Positions 50,216-59,701 of a DNA stretch of 64,000 nt are shown here, piece by piece. The DNA is taken from assembly GCA_016124745.1 (NCBI GenBank), contig WGNC01000007.1:1-64000 (forward strand), given 5' to 3'. The translations under genes and the position numbers were made by a program. Each line of letters starts with the position of its first letter. The first letter of the stretch is position 1. The notes beneath the pieces are model-generated. The model searched no databases. It was not told the origin of the DNA and worked only from the letters and a program-made list of their open reading frames with translations. The DNA comes from Thiobacillus sp. Its GTDB lineage: Bacteria; Pseudomonadota; Gammaproteobacteria; Burkholderiales; Thiobacillaceae.

Positions 50216-50986
50216 ATGTATATCGATTCCCACTGCCACATCAATTTCCCCGATCTCGCCGACAAGTTGCCCGAGGTGTTCGACCTCATGGCACACAATC
50301 AGGTGAGCCACGCGCTGTGCATCGGCGTCGAGTTGGAAGGATTCCCTGAAATCCGCGCGCTGGCCGAAGCGCATCCCAATGTGTATGCCTCGGTTGGCGT
50401 CCATCCCGATCATGAGCATTGCACCGAGCCGACGGTAGCGGATCTGGTCGAGCTGGCGAACCATCCCAAGGTGGTGGCGATTGGTGAAACCGGGCTGGAT
50501 TATTTTCGCCTGACCGGCGACCTCGAATGGCAGCGCGAGCGTTTTCGTACCCATATCCGTGCCGCGCGCGCCTGCCGCAAGCCCCTGGTGATCCATACCC
50601 GTTCCGCAGCGGAAGACACCTTGCGCATCATGCAGGAAGAGCACGCCGGCGAGGCGGGGGGCGTCATGCACTGTTTTACCGAAAGCCTGGCGGTCGCGGA
50701 AGCGGCCATCGAACAGGGGTTCTACATTTCATTTTCCGGCATCGTCACCTTCAAGAACGCCGTCGCGCTGCGCGAGGTGGCGGCAGCCATCCCGCTCGAG
50801 CGCATGCTGATCGAGACCGACGCGCCCTATCTGGCGCCGGTGCCGCATCGCGGAAGGACGAACCAGCCAGGGTTCGTGAAACACGTCGCGGAAGAAATCG
50901 CACGCGTGCGCGGGATCACGGCAGAAGCGGTGGGGGAGGCGACCACGCAGAACTTCTTCCGCCTGTTTGCCGCTGCCCGGCCCTGA
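50216..50986 (+). CDS. TatD family metal-dependent hydrolase
   Basis: The enzyme is a TIM-barrel DNase or hydrolase of 256 aa. Metal ligands are seen in IDSHCHINF, IGETGLDYF, VIHTRSAAED, MHCFTES and IETDAPYLAP. ATG 50216 (MYIDSHCH) is preferred to 50195. It is the YcfH/TatD type normally found after pilZ. Confidence 0.93.
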   Translation: MYIDSHCHINFPDLADKLPEVFDLMAHNQVSHALCIGVELEGFPEIRALAEAHPNVYASVGVHPDHEHCTEPTVADLVELANHPKVVAIGETGLDYFRLTGDLEWQRERFRTHIRAARACRKPLVIHTRSAAEDTLRIMQEEHAGEAGGVMHCFTESLAVAEAAIEQGFYISFSGIVTFKNAVALREVAAAIPLERMLIETDAPYLAPVPHRGRTNQPGFVKHVAEEIARVRGITAEAVGEATTQNFFRLFAAARP

Positions 50987-51042
50987 GACGCCGCGATGAC
51001 CTTGCACGCCGAAGGCCCAGTGTCAGAGGCGACCTGACAGGA

Positions 51043-52155
51043 TCACTGGCTGAAGAACGCCTTCACCTTGTCCATGAACGATTGCGCGCGCGGATTATTG
51101 TTGCGTCCGGGACTCAGGGCCTCGAACTCGCGCAACAGTTCGCGCTGACGCTCGGACAGATTGACGGGTGTTTCAACCAGCATGTGGCACAGCAGGTCAC
51201 CCGGTGCGTGGCTGCGTACGCCCTTGATGCCTTTTCCGCGCAGACGGAATACCTTGCCAGACTGCGTTTCCGCAGGAATCTTGATCTTCGCGTGGCCGTC
51301 CAGTGTCGGGATTTCAAGTTCGCCGCCGAGTGCAGCGGTGGCGAAGCAGATCGGCATTTCGCAATGCAGGTCATCGCCGTCGCGCTTGAATACCGGATGA
51401 TCCTTGAGATGGATCACTACGTAGAGATCGCCCGACGGACCGCCGTTGACGCCGGCTTCGCCCTCGCCGCCAAGACGGATGCGGTCGCCGTTGTCGACGC
51501 CGGCGGGGATTTTCACCGATAGTGTCTTGTGCTTCTTGACCCGGCCTTCGCCATGGCAGGTGGTGCAGGGGTCGGTCACCATCTTGCCGCTGCCGCTGCA
51601 GCGCGGACAGGTCTGCTGCACCGAGAAAAATCCCTGCTGAATGCGCACCTGGCCATGACCGCCACAGGTGGTGCAGGTGGTCGGCGTGGTGCCCGGCTTG
51701 GCCCCGCTGCCGTGGCAGGTGCCGCATTCTTCCAGCGACGGGATGCGGATCTTGGTCTCGGTGCCGCGCGCCGCCTCTTCCAGCCCGATTTCGAGGTTGT
51801 AGCGCAGGTCGGCACCGCGATAGACGCGGTCGCGACGATTGCCGCCGCCACCGCCGAATATGTCGCCGAAGATATCGGAGAAGGCATCGGAAAACCCGCC
51901 GCCACCGAACCCGCCGCCCATGCCGGCCTGCTGGTCGACACCGGCGTGGCCGAACTGATCGTAGGCAGCGCGCTTGTCCGAATCGGACAGCACCTCGTAG
52001 GCGAGCTTGGCTTCCTTGAACTTTTCCTCCGCACCCTCGTCCTGGTTGCGGTCAGGATGGTGCTTCATGGCCAGCTTGCGGTAGGCCTTCTTGATTTCCT
52101 CGTCGGATGCGTTCTTGGCGACGCCGAGGACTTCGTAATAATCGCGTTTGCTCAT
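51043..52155 (-). CDS. dnaJ: chaperone protein DnaJ
   Basis: This is the Hsp40 co-chaperone of DnaK; 370 aa. The J-domain carries the HPD motif (MKHHPDRNQ). A Gly/Phe-rich region, four zinc-binding CxxCxGxG repeats ([32 protein letters not shown]) and the C-terminal substrate domain follow. It is the last gene of the grpE-dnaK-dnaJ operon. Confidence 0.97.
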   Translation of the reverse strand: MSKRDYYEVLGVAKNASDEEIKKAYRKLAMKHHPDRNQDEGAEEKFKEAKLAYEVLSDSDKRAAYDQFGHAGVDQQAGMGGGFGGGGFSDAFSDIFGDIFGGGGGNRRDRVYRGADLRYNLEIGLEEAARGTETKIRIPSLEECGTCHGSGAKPGTTPTTCTTCGGHGQVRIQQGFFSVQQTCPRCSGSGKMVTDPCTTCHGEGRVKKHKTLSVKIPAGVDNGDRIRLGGEGEAGVNGGPSGDLYVVIHLKDHPVFKRDGDDLHCEMPICFATAALGGELEIPTLDGHAKIKIPAETQSGKVFRLRGKGIKGVRSHAPGDLLCHMLVETPVNLSERQRELLREFEALSPGRNNNPRAQSFMDKVKAFFSQ

Positions 52156-52160
52156 TTTTG

Positions 52161-52265
52161 TAGGGGCTAGGATTTAGGAACTAGGGGCTAGGGTGGAGCC
52201 GGAAAAGGAAAAGCCGCGCAACGCGCGACCTCCCCTAATTCCTAGCCCCTAACTCCTGCCCCTTA
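52161..52265. repeat. inverted repeat of TAGGGGCTAGG units in the dnaK-dnaJ spacer
   Basis: The left arm TAGGGGCTAGGATTTAGG matches the reverse complement of CCTAATTCCTAGCCCCTA at 17 of 18 positions. A second overlapping pairing is also possible. A small CGCG-CAA-CGCG hairpin lies between. This fills most of the 107-bp gap and would place a long stem between the dnaK and dnaJ messages. Confidence 0.65.
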
Positions 52266-54179
52266 CTTGTCCTTCACCTCTTCGAACTCGGCATCGACCA
52301 CGTTGTCGTCGGCCGCACCGGCATTACCGCTTGCAGCCTCACCGGGCTGGGCCTTGGCCTGCTCGTCTTTGTACATCTGCTCGGCAAGCTTGTGGCTGGC
52401 GGTGGCGAGCGCATTGGTCTTGGCTTCGATATTCTCCTTGTCGCCCTCACGCACGGCATCCTCGGCTTCCTTCAGGGCGGACTCGATCGCGGCCTTTTCC
52501 TCAGCCGACACCTTGTCGCCGTATTCGGTCAGCGACTTCTTCACCGAGTGGATCATCGCATCCGCCGCGTTGCGCGCAGTCGCCAGTTCGAAGGCCTTGT
52601 GGTCTTCGGCGGCATTGGCTTCGGCATCCTTCACCATCTGCTGGATCTCGGCTTCAGTCAGACCCGAGCTTGCCTGGATCTTGATCTTGTTTTCCTTGCC
52701 GGAGGCCTTGTCCCTGGCCGACACGTGCAGGATGCCGTTGGCGTCGATGTCGAACGTGACCTCGATCTGCGGCATGCCGCGCGGCGCCGGCGGGATGTCG
52801 GTGAGGTTGAACTGGCCCAGGCTCTTGTTGCCGGCGGCCATTTCGCGCTCGCCCTGCAGCACGTGCACCGTCACCGCGCTCTGGTTGTCGTCGGCGGTGG
52901 AGAACACCTGCGAGGCTTTGGTCGGAATCGTGGTGTTCTTCGGAATCAGCTTGGTCATCACGCCGCCCAGCGTTTCGATCCCCAGGCTCAGGGGCGTCAC
53001 GTCGAGCAGCAGCACGCCCTTCACTTCCCCCTTGAGCACGCCGCCCTGGATCGCGGCACCCACGGCCACGGCCTCGTCCGGGTTGACGTCGCGGCGCGGA
53101 TCCTTGCCGAAGAAGTCCTTCACCGCGTCCATCACCTTGGGCATGCGGGTCTGGCCGCCGACCAGGATGACGTCGTCGATCTGCGAGGTGGTCAGCCCCG
53201 CATCCTTCAGCGCCAGCTTGCACGGATCGATGGTGCGCTTGATCAGTTCCTCGACCAGGCTTTCGAATTTTGCACGCGTGATCTTGACGGCCAGGTGCTT
53301 GGGACCGGAGGCATCGGCCGTGATGTAGGGCAGGTTCACCTCGGTCTGCTGACCGGACGACAGTTCGATCTTGGCCTTTTCCGCCGCTTCCTTCAGGCGC
53401 TGCAGCGCGAGCACGTCCTTTTTCAGGTCGACGCCCTGTTCCTTCTTGAATTCTTCCGCGATGTAGTCGATGAGGCGCTGGTCGAAGTCCTCGCCGCCGA
53501 GAAAGGTGTCGCCGTTGGTCGACAGCACTTCGAACTGGTGCTCGCCATCCATTTCGGCGATCTCGATGATGGAGATGTCGAAAGTGCCGCCGCCGAGGTC
53601 ATACACGGCGATCTTGCGGTCGCCTTCCTTCTTGTCCATGCCGAAGGCCAGTGCGGCCGCGGTCGGCTCGTTGATGATGCGCTTGACTTCGAGGCCGGCG
53701 ATGCGGCCGGCATCCTTGGTGGCCTGGCGCTGACTGTCGTTGAAGTAGGCGGGCACGGTGATGACGGCTTCGGTCACTTCCTCGCCCAGGTAGTCCTCGG
53801 CGGTTTTCTTCATCTTGCGCAGGGTCTCGGCCGAAACTTGCTGCGGGGCCAGCTTGTCGCCGCGCACTTCCACCCAGGCGTCGCCATTGTCGGCCTTGAC
53901 GATCCTGTATGGCATCAGGCCGATATCCTTCTGCACTTCCTTCTCTTCGAAACGGCGGCCGATCAGGCGCTTGACCGCGAACAAGGTGTTCTTTGCATTG
54001 GTGACCGCCTGGCGCTTGGCCGGTGCGCCAACCAGGATCTCGCCGTCTTCGGTGTAGGCCACGATGGACGGCGTGGTGCGCGCGCCCTCGGCATTCTCGA
54101 TCACCTTCGGCTTGCCGCCTTCCATGACTGCCACGCAGGAGTTGGTGGTGCCCAGGTCAATGCCAATAATGCGTCCCAT
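52263..54179 (-). CDS. dnaK: molecular chaperone DnaK (Hsp70)
   Basis: This is an ATP-driven chaperone of 638 aa. It has the start [22 protein letters not shown], ATPase motifs [13 protein letters not shown] and [11 protein letters not shown], linker [12 protein letters not shown] and the usual terminal EFEEVKDK. It is expressed with grpE and dnaJ, and probably also from its own promoter in the 60-bp gap. Confidence 0.98.
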   Translation of the reverse strand: MGRIIGIDLGTTNSCVAVMEGGKPKVIENAEGARTTPSIVAYTEDGEILVGAPAKRQAVTNAKNTLFAVKRLIGRRFEEKEVQKDIGLMPYRIVKADNGDAWVEVRGDKLAPQQVSAETLRKMKKTAEDYLGEEVTEAVITVPAYFNDSQRQATKDAGRIAGLEVKRIINEPTAAALAFGMDKKEGDRKIAVYDLGGGTFDISIIEIAEMDGEHQFEVLSTNGDTFLGGEDFDQRLIDYIAEEFKKEQGVDLKKDVLALQRLKEAAEKAKIELSSGQQTEVNLPYITADASGPKHLAVKITRAKFESLVEELIKRTIDPCKLALKDAGLTTSQIDDVILVGGQTRMPKVMDAVKDFFGKDPRRDVNPDEAVAVGAAIQGGVLKGEVKGVLLLDVTPLSLGIETLGGVMTKLIPKNTTIPTKASQVFSTADDNQSAVTVHVLQGEREMAAGNKSLGQFNLTDIPPAPRGMPQIEVTFDIDANGILHVSARDKASGKENKIKIQASSGLTEAEIQQMVKDAEANAAEDHKAFELATARNAADAMIHSVKKSLTEYGDKVSAEEKAAIESALKEAEDAVREGDKENIEAKTNALATASHKLAEQMYKDEQAKAQPGEAASGNAGAADDNVVDAEFEEVKDK

Positions 54180-54215
54180 GATGTATTCCTTTTAAAAGAG
54201 ATTGAATTGAACCGA

Positions 54216-54244
54216 ATGTGGGGGGGGGGAAGCGGTATTTCAAG
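54216..54244 (-). promoter_or_regulatory. sigma-32-like promoter before dnaK with poly-C spacer
   Basis: The minus strand has CTTGAAA (54238-54244), which includes the grpE stop TGA. A 14-nt spacer ends in six C residues, and CCCCACAT (54216-54223) forms a near match to the heat-shock -10 box. The run is ten C in total. The -10 box is 36 nt before the dnaK start. It is read from consensus match only. Confidence 0.5.
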
Positions 54245-54764
54245 CGTCCTTGCCCTTGGCGACCATCACCAGTGCAGGTCGCAGCGTGCGCTCGTGCAGT
54301 CGGTAGCCTTTCTGCAGCACCGTCACCACCGTGTTGGGCGGTTGGTCGGACTCGACCACCTGGATGGCCTGATGCATGTGTGGGTCGAACTTCTCGCCCA
54401 GCGGCTCGATGTCGTGCAGGTTGAATTTGCCAAATACGGCAGCGAGTTGCTTCAGGGTCAGTTCGACGCCGTCCTTGAGATTTTTCACGCTCGGTGACTC
54501 GACTGCCAGCGCAGCTTCCAGGCTGTCCTTCACTGCCAGCAACTCGCTGGCGAAGTTCTCCACGGCGAACCTGCGCGCCTTGTCGACGTCTTCCACTGCG
54601 CGGCGACGCATGTTTTCGGTCTCTGCCTTGGCGCGCAGCCAGGCGTCGTGGTGCTCGGCCGCCTGCAACTCGGCTGCTTTCAGCAACTCTTCCAGACCGG
54701 GCATGGTGTCTTTTTTCGCCTGGCTGTCGGCGGCGTTCGATTCGCTATTGATTTCTTCTTGCAT
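54240..54764 (-). CDS. grpE: nucleotide exchange factor GrpE
   Basis: This is the nucleotide exchange factor and thermosensor of DnaK; 174 aa. A long coiled-coil N-terminal helix is followed by the beta domain with [25 protein letters not shown] and [22 protein letters not shown]. It is the first gene of the operon, preceded by a near-consensus sigma-32 promoter. Confidence 0.96.
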   Translation of the reverse strand: MQEEINSESNAADSQAKKDTMPGLEELLKAAELQAAEHHDAWLRAKAETENMRRRAVEDVDKARRFAVENFASELLAVKDSLEAALAVESPSVKNLKDGVELTLKQLAAVFGKFNLHDIEPLGEKFDPHMHQAIQVVESDQPPNTVVTVLQKGYRLHERTLRPALVMVAKGKDA

Positions 54765-54795
54765 GAATGGATGCTCCCAATTTGCTCTCGCGTGA

Positions 54796-54823
54796 ATATG
54801 GGGGCTAAAGACGAGGCTTCAAG
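54796..54823 (-). promoter_or_regulatory. sigma-32 (heat-shock) promoter of grpE-dnaK-dnaJ
   Basis: On the minus strand CTTGAAG (54817-54823), a 13-nt spacer and CCCCATAT (54796-54803) match the sigma-32 consensus (CTTGAAA, 13-15 nt, CCCCATNT) at all but one base. It lies about 31 nt before the grpE start codon. Confidence 0.8.
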
Positions 54824-54919
54824 AGGTTTATATCAATTATCGCCAACTCGCGAAGCCGCCGGCACGGTCAAGCCGCAATTTGCCCAGCGTAAGCGCTTCC
54901 GGTATGATGCGCCGCTCTC

Positions 54920-55010
54920 GGAGAGGTGGATGAGTGGCTTAAGTCGCACGCCTGGAAAGCGTGTTCAGGATAATATCCTGACGGGGGTTCGAATCCCCCC
55001 CTCTCCGCCA
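54920..55010 (+). tRNA. tRNA-Ser (GGA)
   Basis: Acceptor arms GGAGAGG and CCTCTCC pair fully. The anticodon loop CTGGAAA gives GGA (Ser). A long variable arm (TTCAGGATAATATCCTGA) and the T-arm GGGGGTTCGAATCCCCC are present, and CCA is encoded. Length 91 nt fits a class II serine tRNA. Confidence 0.97.
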
Positions 55011-55022
55011 AAACACCATTAG

Positions 55023-55051
55023 ACAAGCGCCCTTGGGGGCGTTTTGTTTTT
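55023..55051 (+). terminator. intrinsic terminator after tRNA-Ser
   Basis: ACAAGCGCCC-TTGG-GGGCGTTTTGT forms a hairpin followed by a T-rich tail (TTTTTC), 13 bp past the tRNA CCA. Confidence 0.75.
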
Positions 55052-55052
55052 C

Positions 55053-55450
55053 TGCCCAGGTATTGATTTCACGCTATCCCAACTGCAAGAAACCGTCACG
55101 AAGCCGGGGTCGACAGTCTAGAACCTGGCGCTTGCCGAGTGCATCAGTCAGGCCGAATGGCCCAGTGCCGATGCGGTCACATACAAGCGCCATACCATCG
55201 GGCCGAAGGCATCAAGATCATGGTCGGAGCGCAGTCCATCCGACAACCGGCCGACAGCAGCGGTCAGATCGCACGTCTCCCGTTCCAGCTCGCCAGCCAG
55301 TTCATAAATGAAATGCGGGTGCTGTCGGTCATCGTCATTCACTGTAGAACAAACCGGCCCCGCCAGCATTGACGGGAATGCGTGGAAGGCTGGACGGATG
55401 CCTTGGGTCATGGGCTCAAGTTATGGATATTCGAGGAGGTATTCGCTTAT
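55053..55450. other. gene-poor stretch after tRNA-Ser
   Basis: About 400 bp separate the tRNA terminator from the hydrolase remnant. ORFs in both strands are short, overlap one another and lack good ribosome-binding sites or family motifs. I see no recognisable gene. With the neighbouring pseudogene this looks like decaying DNA beside a tRNA. Confidence 0.5.
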
Positions 55451-55903
55451 CTACCCCGTTCTCAGATAAGCAAGCGTGACTACGCGGTAATTGTGGGCAC
55501 CGCTCTTCAGCCATCGTTCCCAGGACGACATCCATGGCTCATGGATCTCGGGAGGAATCCCGAAATCATCTGGAATCGGGTCGACAGCCGAGGCCTCTTC
55601 GGGCAATGCAATATCTGCCAGGACCACACCGGCGCCTTCCTTCGGTGGCCGCCTTGCGAGGATGTGGCGTTTGGCATCGACGATCATGGTTTCGCCGAGC
55701 TACGTCGAGTCATCGGGAACGTCGGGCAGGCCCGGGCTGTAGAAATCATTGAACGGGCCGGCATAGGAGCCATGCACGATAGGTACGCCCAGCATCCTGG
55801 CCAGGCGGGGTGGGGCATTTTTCAGCGTCTTCAGATTGTTGGTCCGCGATGGGCCGAGGCTCGGCGGGGAACGCATGCCCCAGGCGATTGTCGATATTTG
55901 CAC
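55451..55903 (-). pseudogene. carbon-nitrogen hydrolase (nitrilase superfamily) remnant, in-frame stop
   Basis: On the minus strand one frame reads NAPPRLARMLGVPIVHGSYAGPF...LPDVPDDST, then TAG, then LGETMIVDAKRHILARRPPKEGAGVV...LAYLRTG. This is the C-terminal half of a carbon-nitrogen hydrolase family protein, interrupted by one nonsense codon where a tyrosine would be expected. The N-terminal part with the catalytic Glu/Lys is missing, and a stop lies just upstream in the same frame. The sequence is therefore a decayed gene. The family call rests on remembered motif patterns. Confidence 0.6.
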
Positions 55904-56077
55904 GGCGGTTCATCCCGGTTCTTCTTTCACCAACAGCTATAACGAATAGCAAGTCCTGAGGATGGCTCGGGCCATGCGTGAGTGCTGCAAGCAGCCGGGC
56001 GTCGATGGCCGCCTGACTATGGCACCGCCCATTCCCATGATGGCCTGCAAATTATCAAGAACGAATCAGAAACCGAG

Positions 56078-56896
56078 ATGGGCATGACACCAAACCGAGC
56101 GCCCCTTCAAAGCGCGCAGCAGGATCGCATGATCCTGAAGCAGCTATCGCCGAACTTTCTCGATCCCCTGCACGAGTGGCGCCGCCTGTTTGCCGAGACC
56201 TGGGGCACCTTCCTGCTGGTGCTGGTGGCGGCAGGCGGTGGGGTGGTTGCGGCCCGCAGTGGCGGTGCCGTGACCCTCGGCATGATCGTGGTGGCACCCG
56301 GGCTCATGGTGATGGCGATCATCTATTTCATGGGCACCGTCAGCGGTGCGCATCTGAATCCTGCCGTCACGCTGGCATTCGCGGTGCGGCGTAACTTCCC
56401 GTGGCATCGGGTGCCGGGCTACATCCTGGCGCAGATTGTCGGCGGCCTTGCGGCGGCGCTCTTCCTGAAAACCCTGTTCGGCACCGTCGGCAACCTGGGA
56501 GCGACGATGCCTGGAAGCGGAGTCGGCAGCGGTACCGCATTGGCGATGGAAGTGGTGCTGACCGCCGGGCTGGTGAACACGATCCTCGGCACGGCTTCGG
56601 GCGCGCGCAACATCGGCGCCAACGGTGCCATCGCCGTGGGCGGCTACATCATCTTGGCGGGTCTCTGGGCGGCCCCGATCAGCGGTACCTCGATGAATCC
56701 GGTGCGATCGCTGGCGCCGGACCTGTTGCGCGGCGAACTTGGCACGACGTGGATCTATGTGGCGGGGCCGATACTCGGTGCATTGATAGGCGTTGTCTTC
56801 GAATGGATACTCAAGGGACAGCCCACCACGAGCGGCAGTATCGCCGCACAAGGTTCACTCGACGAAGACCGGCCTCCGCCAGACAAGCCGGAGTGA
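56078..56896 (+). CDS. aquaporin / MIP family channel
   Basis: This is a six-helix membrane channel of about 272 aa from ATG 56078; the start is uncertain and the track uses 55982. The first half-helix motif is GAHLNPAVT. The second is GTSMNPVRS, where the family usually has NPA. It should pass water or small neutral solutes such as glycerol. An extended C-terminal tail (QPTTSGSIAAQGSLDEDRPP) is hydrophilic. The gene is followed 93 bp later by the P-type ATPase. Confidence 0.85.
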   Translation: MGMTPNRAPLQSAQQDRMILKQLSPNFLDPLHEWRRLFAETWGTFLLVLVAAGGGVVAARSGGAVTLGMIVVAPGLMVMAIIYFMGTVSGAHLNPAVTLAFAVRRNFPWHRVPGYILAQIVGGLAAALFLKTLFGTVGNLGATMPGSGVGSGTALAMEVVLTAGLVNTILGTASGARNIGANGAIAVGGYIILAGLWAAPISGTSMNPVRSLAPDLLRGELGTTWIYVAGPILGALIGVVFEWILKGQPTTSGSIAAQGSLDEDRPPPDKPE

Positions 56897-56989
56897 CTCT
56901 TTCCCGCTAAAGGATCGCATGTCCACCTTCTGCAATACCACGATGCCACGCTCGCGAAGCCTGCAACATCGCCAAGATGGAGCCTGCAC

Positions 56990-59629
56990 ATGATGAAATC
57001 CTTCCCTGAGCCCGCTCGCGCATCGCGGCCGGGATCGAAAACCGATTCCGGCACCGATTTGAAATCCGTTCCCATGCCGGACCTTGAGAAAAAGCTCGGC
57101 TCGTCGCCAGACGGCCTCACCCAGGCCGAGGCGCAGAGACGGCTGGCGCAATACGGGCCGAACGCGCTGGAAGAAAAGCAGGCCAGTGCCTTCCTCAAAT
57201 TCCTCGGCTACTTCTGGGGGCCGATCCCGTGGATGATCGAAGCCGCGGTGATCCTGTCGGCGGTGGCACGGCACTGGCCGGATTTCTTCATTATTCTCAC
57301 GCTGCTGGTAGCCAACGCGTTGGTGGGATTCTGGGAAGAACACCAGGCGGGCAACGCCATCGCCGCGCTCAAGGCCAAGCTGGCGATCAAGGCGCGGGTG
57401 AAGCGCGATGGCAAGTGGGTGACTCCGGCCGCGCGTGAACTGGTGCCGGGCGACGTCATTCGCTTGCGCCTGGGCGATATCGTGCCGGCGGATGCGCGGC
57501 TGCTGGCGGGTGACGCGATCGAAGTCGACCAGTCCGCGCTGACGGGCGAGTCGCTGCCCACCGAGCGCAAAAGCGGCGAGGCCGTGTTTTCGGGGTCGAT
57601 CATCCGCCAGGGCGAGATCGATGCGATGGTCTACGCGACGGGTGCGAACACCTATTTCGGCAAGACGGCCCAACTGGTTCAGGAAGCTCAGACCACCAGC
57701 CATTTTCAGCGCGCAGTGCTGAAGGTCGGCAACTACCTGGTCATTCTCGCGGTCGCGCTGGTGACCGTGATCATCGCCGTCGCGCTGTTCCGCGGCGACC
57801 CGATTCTTACCACCCTGCAGTTCGCGCTGGTGCTGACCGTGGCCGCCATTCCCGTGGCGATGCCTACGGTGCTGTCGGTGACCATGGCGGTGGGCGCGCG
57901 CCTACTGGCCAGAAAGGAAGCCATCGTGACGCGGCTGGCGGCGATCGAGGAACTGGCCGGGGTGGACATCCTGTGCTCGGACAAGACCGGCACCCTGACC
58001 CAGAACAAGCTCACGCTGGGCGAGCCGTTCAGCGTGAGCAACATCCCGGCCGATCAAGTCATCCTCAACGCCGCGCTGGCCTCGCGCGCAGACAACCAGG
58101 ACACCATCGACCTCGCCGTGCTGGGCGGCCTGAAGGACGAGCAGGCCCTGAAAGGCTACGAAATTGTTCATTTCCAGCCGTTCGACCCGGTGCACAAGCG
58201 CACCGAAGCCAGCGTCAAGGGTGCGGACGGCAAGACGTTCAGGGTCACCAAGGGCGCGCCGCAGGTGATCCTGGGATTGTCGGCCAATGCCGATGAAGTG
58301 GTCGCGTCAGTGGACAAGGCCGTCAATGAATTCGCTGCACGCGGGTTCCGTTCCCTGGGCGTGGCACGTACGGATGGCGAGGGCGCCTGGCAATTCATGG
58401 GCGTGCTGCCGCTGTTCGATCCACCGCGTGAGGAAGCCCTGGCCACCATCGCGAGCGCGCGACAGATGGGGGTGAACGTCAAGATGGTGACGGGAGATGC
58501 CATCGCCATCGCACGCGAAACCGCCAGGAAATTGGGCCTGGGAACCAACATCCTCGATGCCAGCGGCGTCGGTGACGCCAAGCAGCACGAGACAGGTCAG
58601 CTGGCGGAGTCCATCGAGCGAGCCGATGGTTTTGCTCAGGTCTTCCCCGAACACAAGTTCCACATTGTGGATGTATTGCAGCAGCGTGGCCACATCGTCG
58701 GCATGACGGGCGACGGCGTGAACGACGCCCCCGCGCTGAAAAAGGCCGACTGCGGCATCGCCGTGTCAGGCGCGACCGATGCGGCACGCGCGGCGGCGGA
58801 CATCGTGCTGATGACCAGTGGCCTGTCCGTGATCATCGATGCCGTCAAGGAGAGCCGCAAGATCTTCCAGCGCATGAACAGCTATGCGATCTACCGCATC
58901 GCCGAGACGCTGCGCGTGTTGCTGTTCATGACGCTGGCGATCCTGATCTTCAACTTTTATCCGCTGACGGCGGTGATGATCGTGATGCTGGCCTTGCTCA
59001 ACGACGGCGCCATCCTCTCGATCGCCTATGACAACGTGCACTACAAGGACAAGCCAGAGGCCTGGAACATGCGCATGGTGCTGGGGATCGCCACGGTACT
59101 CGGCGTGATCGGACCGGCGGCGGCGTTTGGTCTGTTCTATCTCGGCGAGCGCGTCTATCAGCTCGACCGCGAACAGATCCAGACACTGATGTACCTGATG
59201 CTCTCGGTAGCAGGCCATATGACGATTTTCCTCACGCGCACGCGCGGCCCATTCTGGTCCATGCCGCCCGCAAGGATTTTGCTGCTGGCAGTGCTGGGTA
59301 CGCAGATCATCGCGACGCTGATTGCGGTGTACGGCGTGTTCATGACGCCGCTTGGCTGGGGCTGGGCGGCGTTCGTCTGGGGCTATGCGCTGGCCTGGTT
59401 CCTGGTGAGCGACCGCGTGAAACTGTTGGCGTATCGCGTACTGGATCCCGCTGGCGCGCCATTGCTTGGCAGGAAACCCGTCGAACCCGTGAAGCCTGCC
59501 GAAGTGACAGCATTGATCTCCAGGCGGGCCTATGAGTTGTATGTTCAGCGTGGTCGCGAGGAGGGTCATGCGGCTGAAGACTGGCTGCAGGCAGAGCGCG
59601 AGATCCGCAGGGATCTGGCGGGGCGATGA
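56990..59629 (+). CDS. plasma-membrane-type proton-efflux P-type ATPase (type IIIA)
   Basis: The pump is 879 aa. It shows TGES in ALTGESLPTE, the phosphorylation site CSDKTGTLTQNKL, and the hinge MTGDGVNDAPALKKAD. The membrane layout, about ten helices with a short N-terminus, matches fungal/plant-type H+-ATPases found in some bacteria. It should expel protons at the cost of ATP. The N-terminal 30 residues are low in similarity and include a segment (GTDLKSVP) encoded by a palindromic repeat, so the real start could be downstream. It is placed between an aquaporin and PPK2. Confidence 0.9.
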   Translation: MMKSFPEPARASRPGSKTDSGTDLKSVPMPDLEKKLGSSPDGLTQAEAQRRLAQYGPNALEEKQASAFLKFLGYFWGPIPWMIEAAVILSAVARHWPDFFIILTLLVANALVGFWEEHQAGNAIAALKAKLAIKARVKRDGKWVTPAARELVPGDVIRLRLGDIVPADARLLAGDAIEVDQSALTGESLPTERKSGEAVFSGSIIRQGEIDAMVYATGANTYFGKTAQLVQEAQTTSHFQRAVLKVGNYLVILAVALVTVIIAVALFRGDPILTTLQFALVLTVAAIPVAMPTVLSVTMAVGARLLARKEAIVTRLAAIEELAGVDILCSDKTGTLTQNKLTLGEPFSVSNIPADQVILNAALASRADNQDTIDLAVLGGLKDEQALKGYEIVHFQPFDPVHKRTEASVKGADGKTFRVTKGAPQVILGLSANADEVVASVDKAVNEFAARGFRSLGVARTDGEGAWQFMGVLPLFDPPREEALATIASARQMGVNVKMVTGDAIAIARETARKLGLGTNILDASGVGDAKQHETGQLAESIERADGFAQVFPEHKFHIVDVLQQRGHIVGMTGDGVNDAPALKKADCGIAVSGATDAARAAADIVLMTSGLSVIIDAVKESRKIFQRMNSYAIYRIAETLRVLLFMTLAILIFNFYPLTAVMIVMLALLNDGAILSIAYDNVHYKDKPEAWNMRMVLGIATVLGVIGPAAAFGLFYLGERVYQLDREQIQTLMYLMLSVAGHMTIFLTRTRGPFWSMPPARILLLAVLGTQIIATLIAVYGVFMTPLGWGWAAFVWGYALAWFLVSDRVKLLAYRVLDPAGAPLLGRKPVEPVKPAEVTALISRRAYELYVQRGREEGHAAEDWLQAEREIRRDLAGR
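57050..57072. repeat. palindrome encoding GTDLKSVP inside the ATPase N-terminus
   Basis: GGCACCGATTTGAAATCCGTTCC is an imperfect 23-bp palindrome centred on 57061. It reads GTDLKSVP on the plus strand and GTDFKSVP on the minus. Such short repeats occur as dispersed copies in some genomes and can insert in frame near gene starts. Only this copy was seen in the window. Confidence 0.55.
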
Positions 59630-59701
59630 AGGCTGCGTCAATATGATCGAGTTCGGTCAGTCAGCGTAACCGACGCGGTCTGTGACAACGGAGGTATGAA
59701 G

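Noticed and set aside
52392-54497. 701-aa plus-strand ORF over dnaK/grpE
   Set aside because: Antisense ORFs over dnaK are a familiar artefact of codon bias; no independent signal or ribosome-binding site.
55382-55942. 186-aa plus-strand ORF after tRNA-Ser
   Set aside because: It is antisense to the carbon-nitrogen hydrolase remnant, whose translation shows recognisable family motifs.
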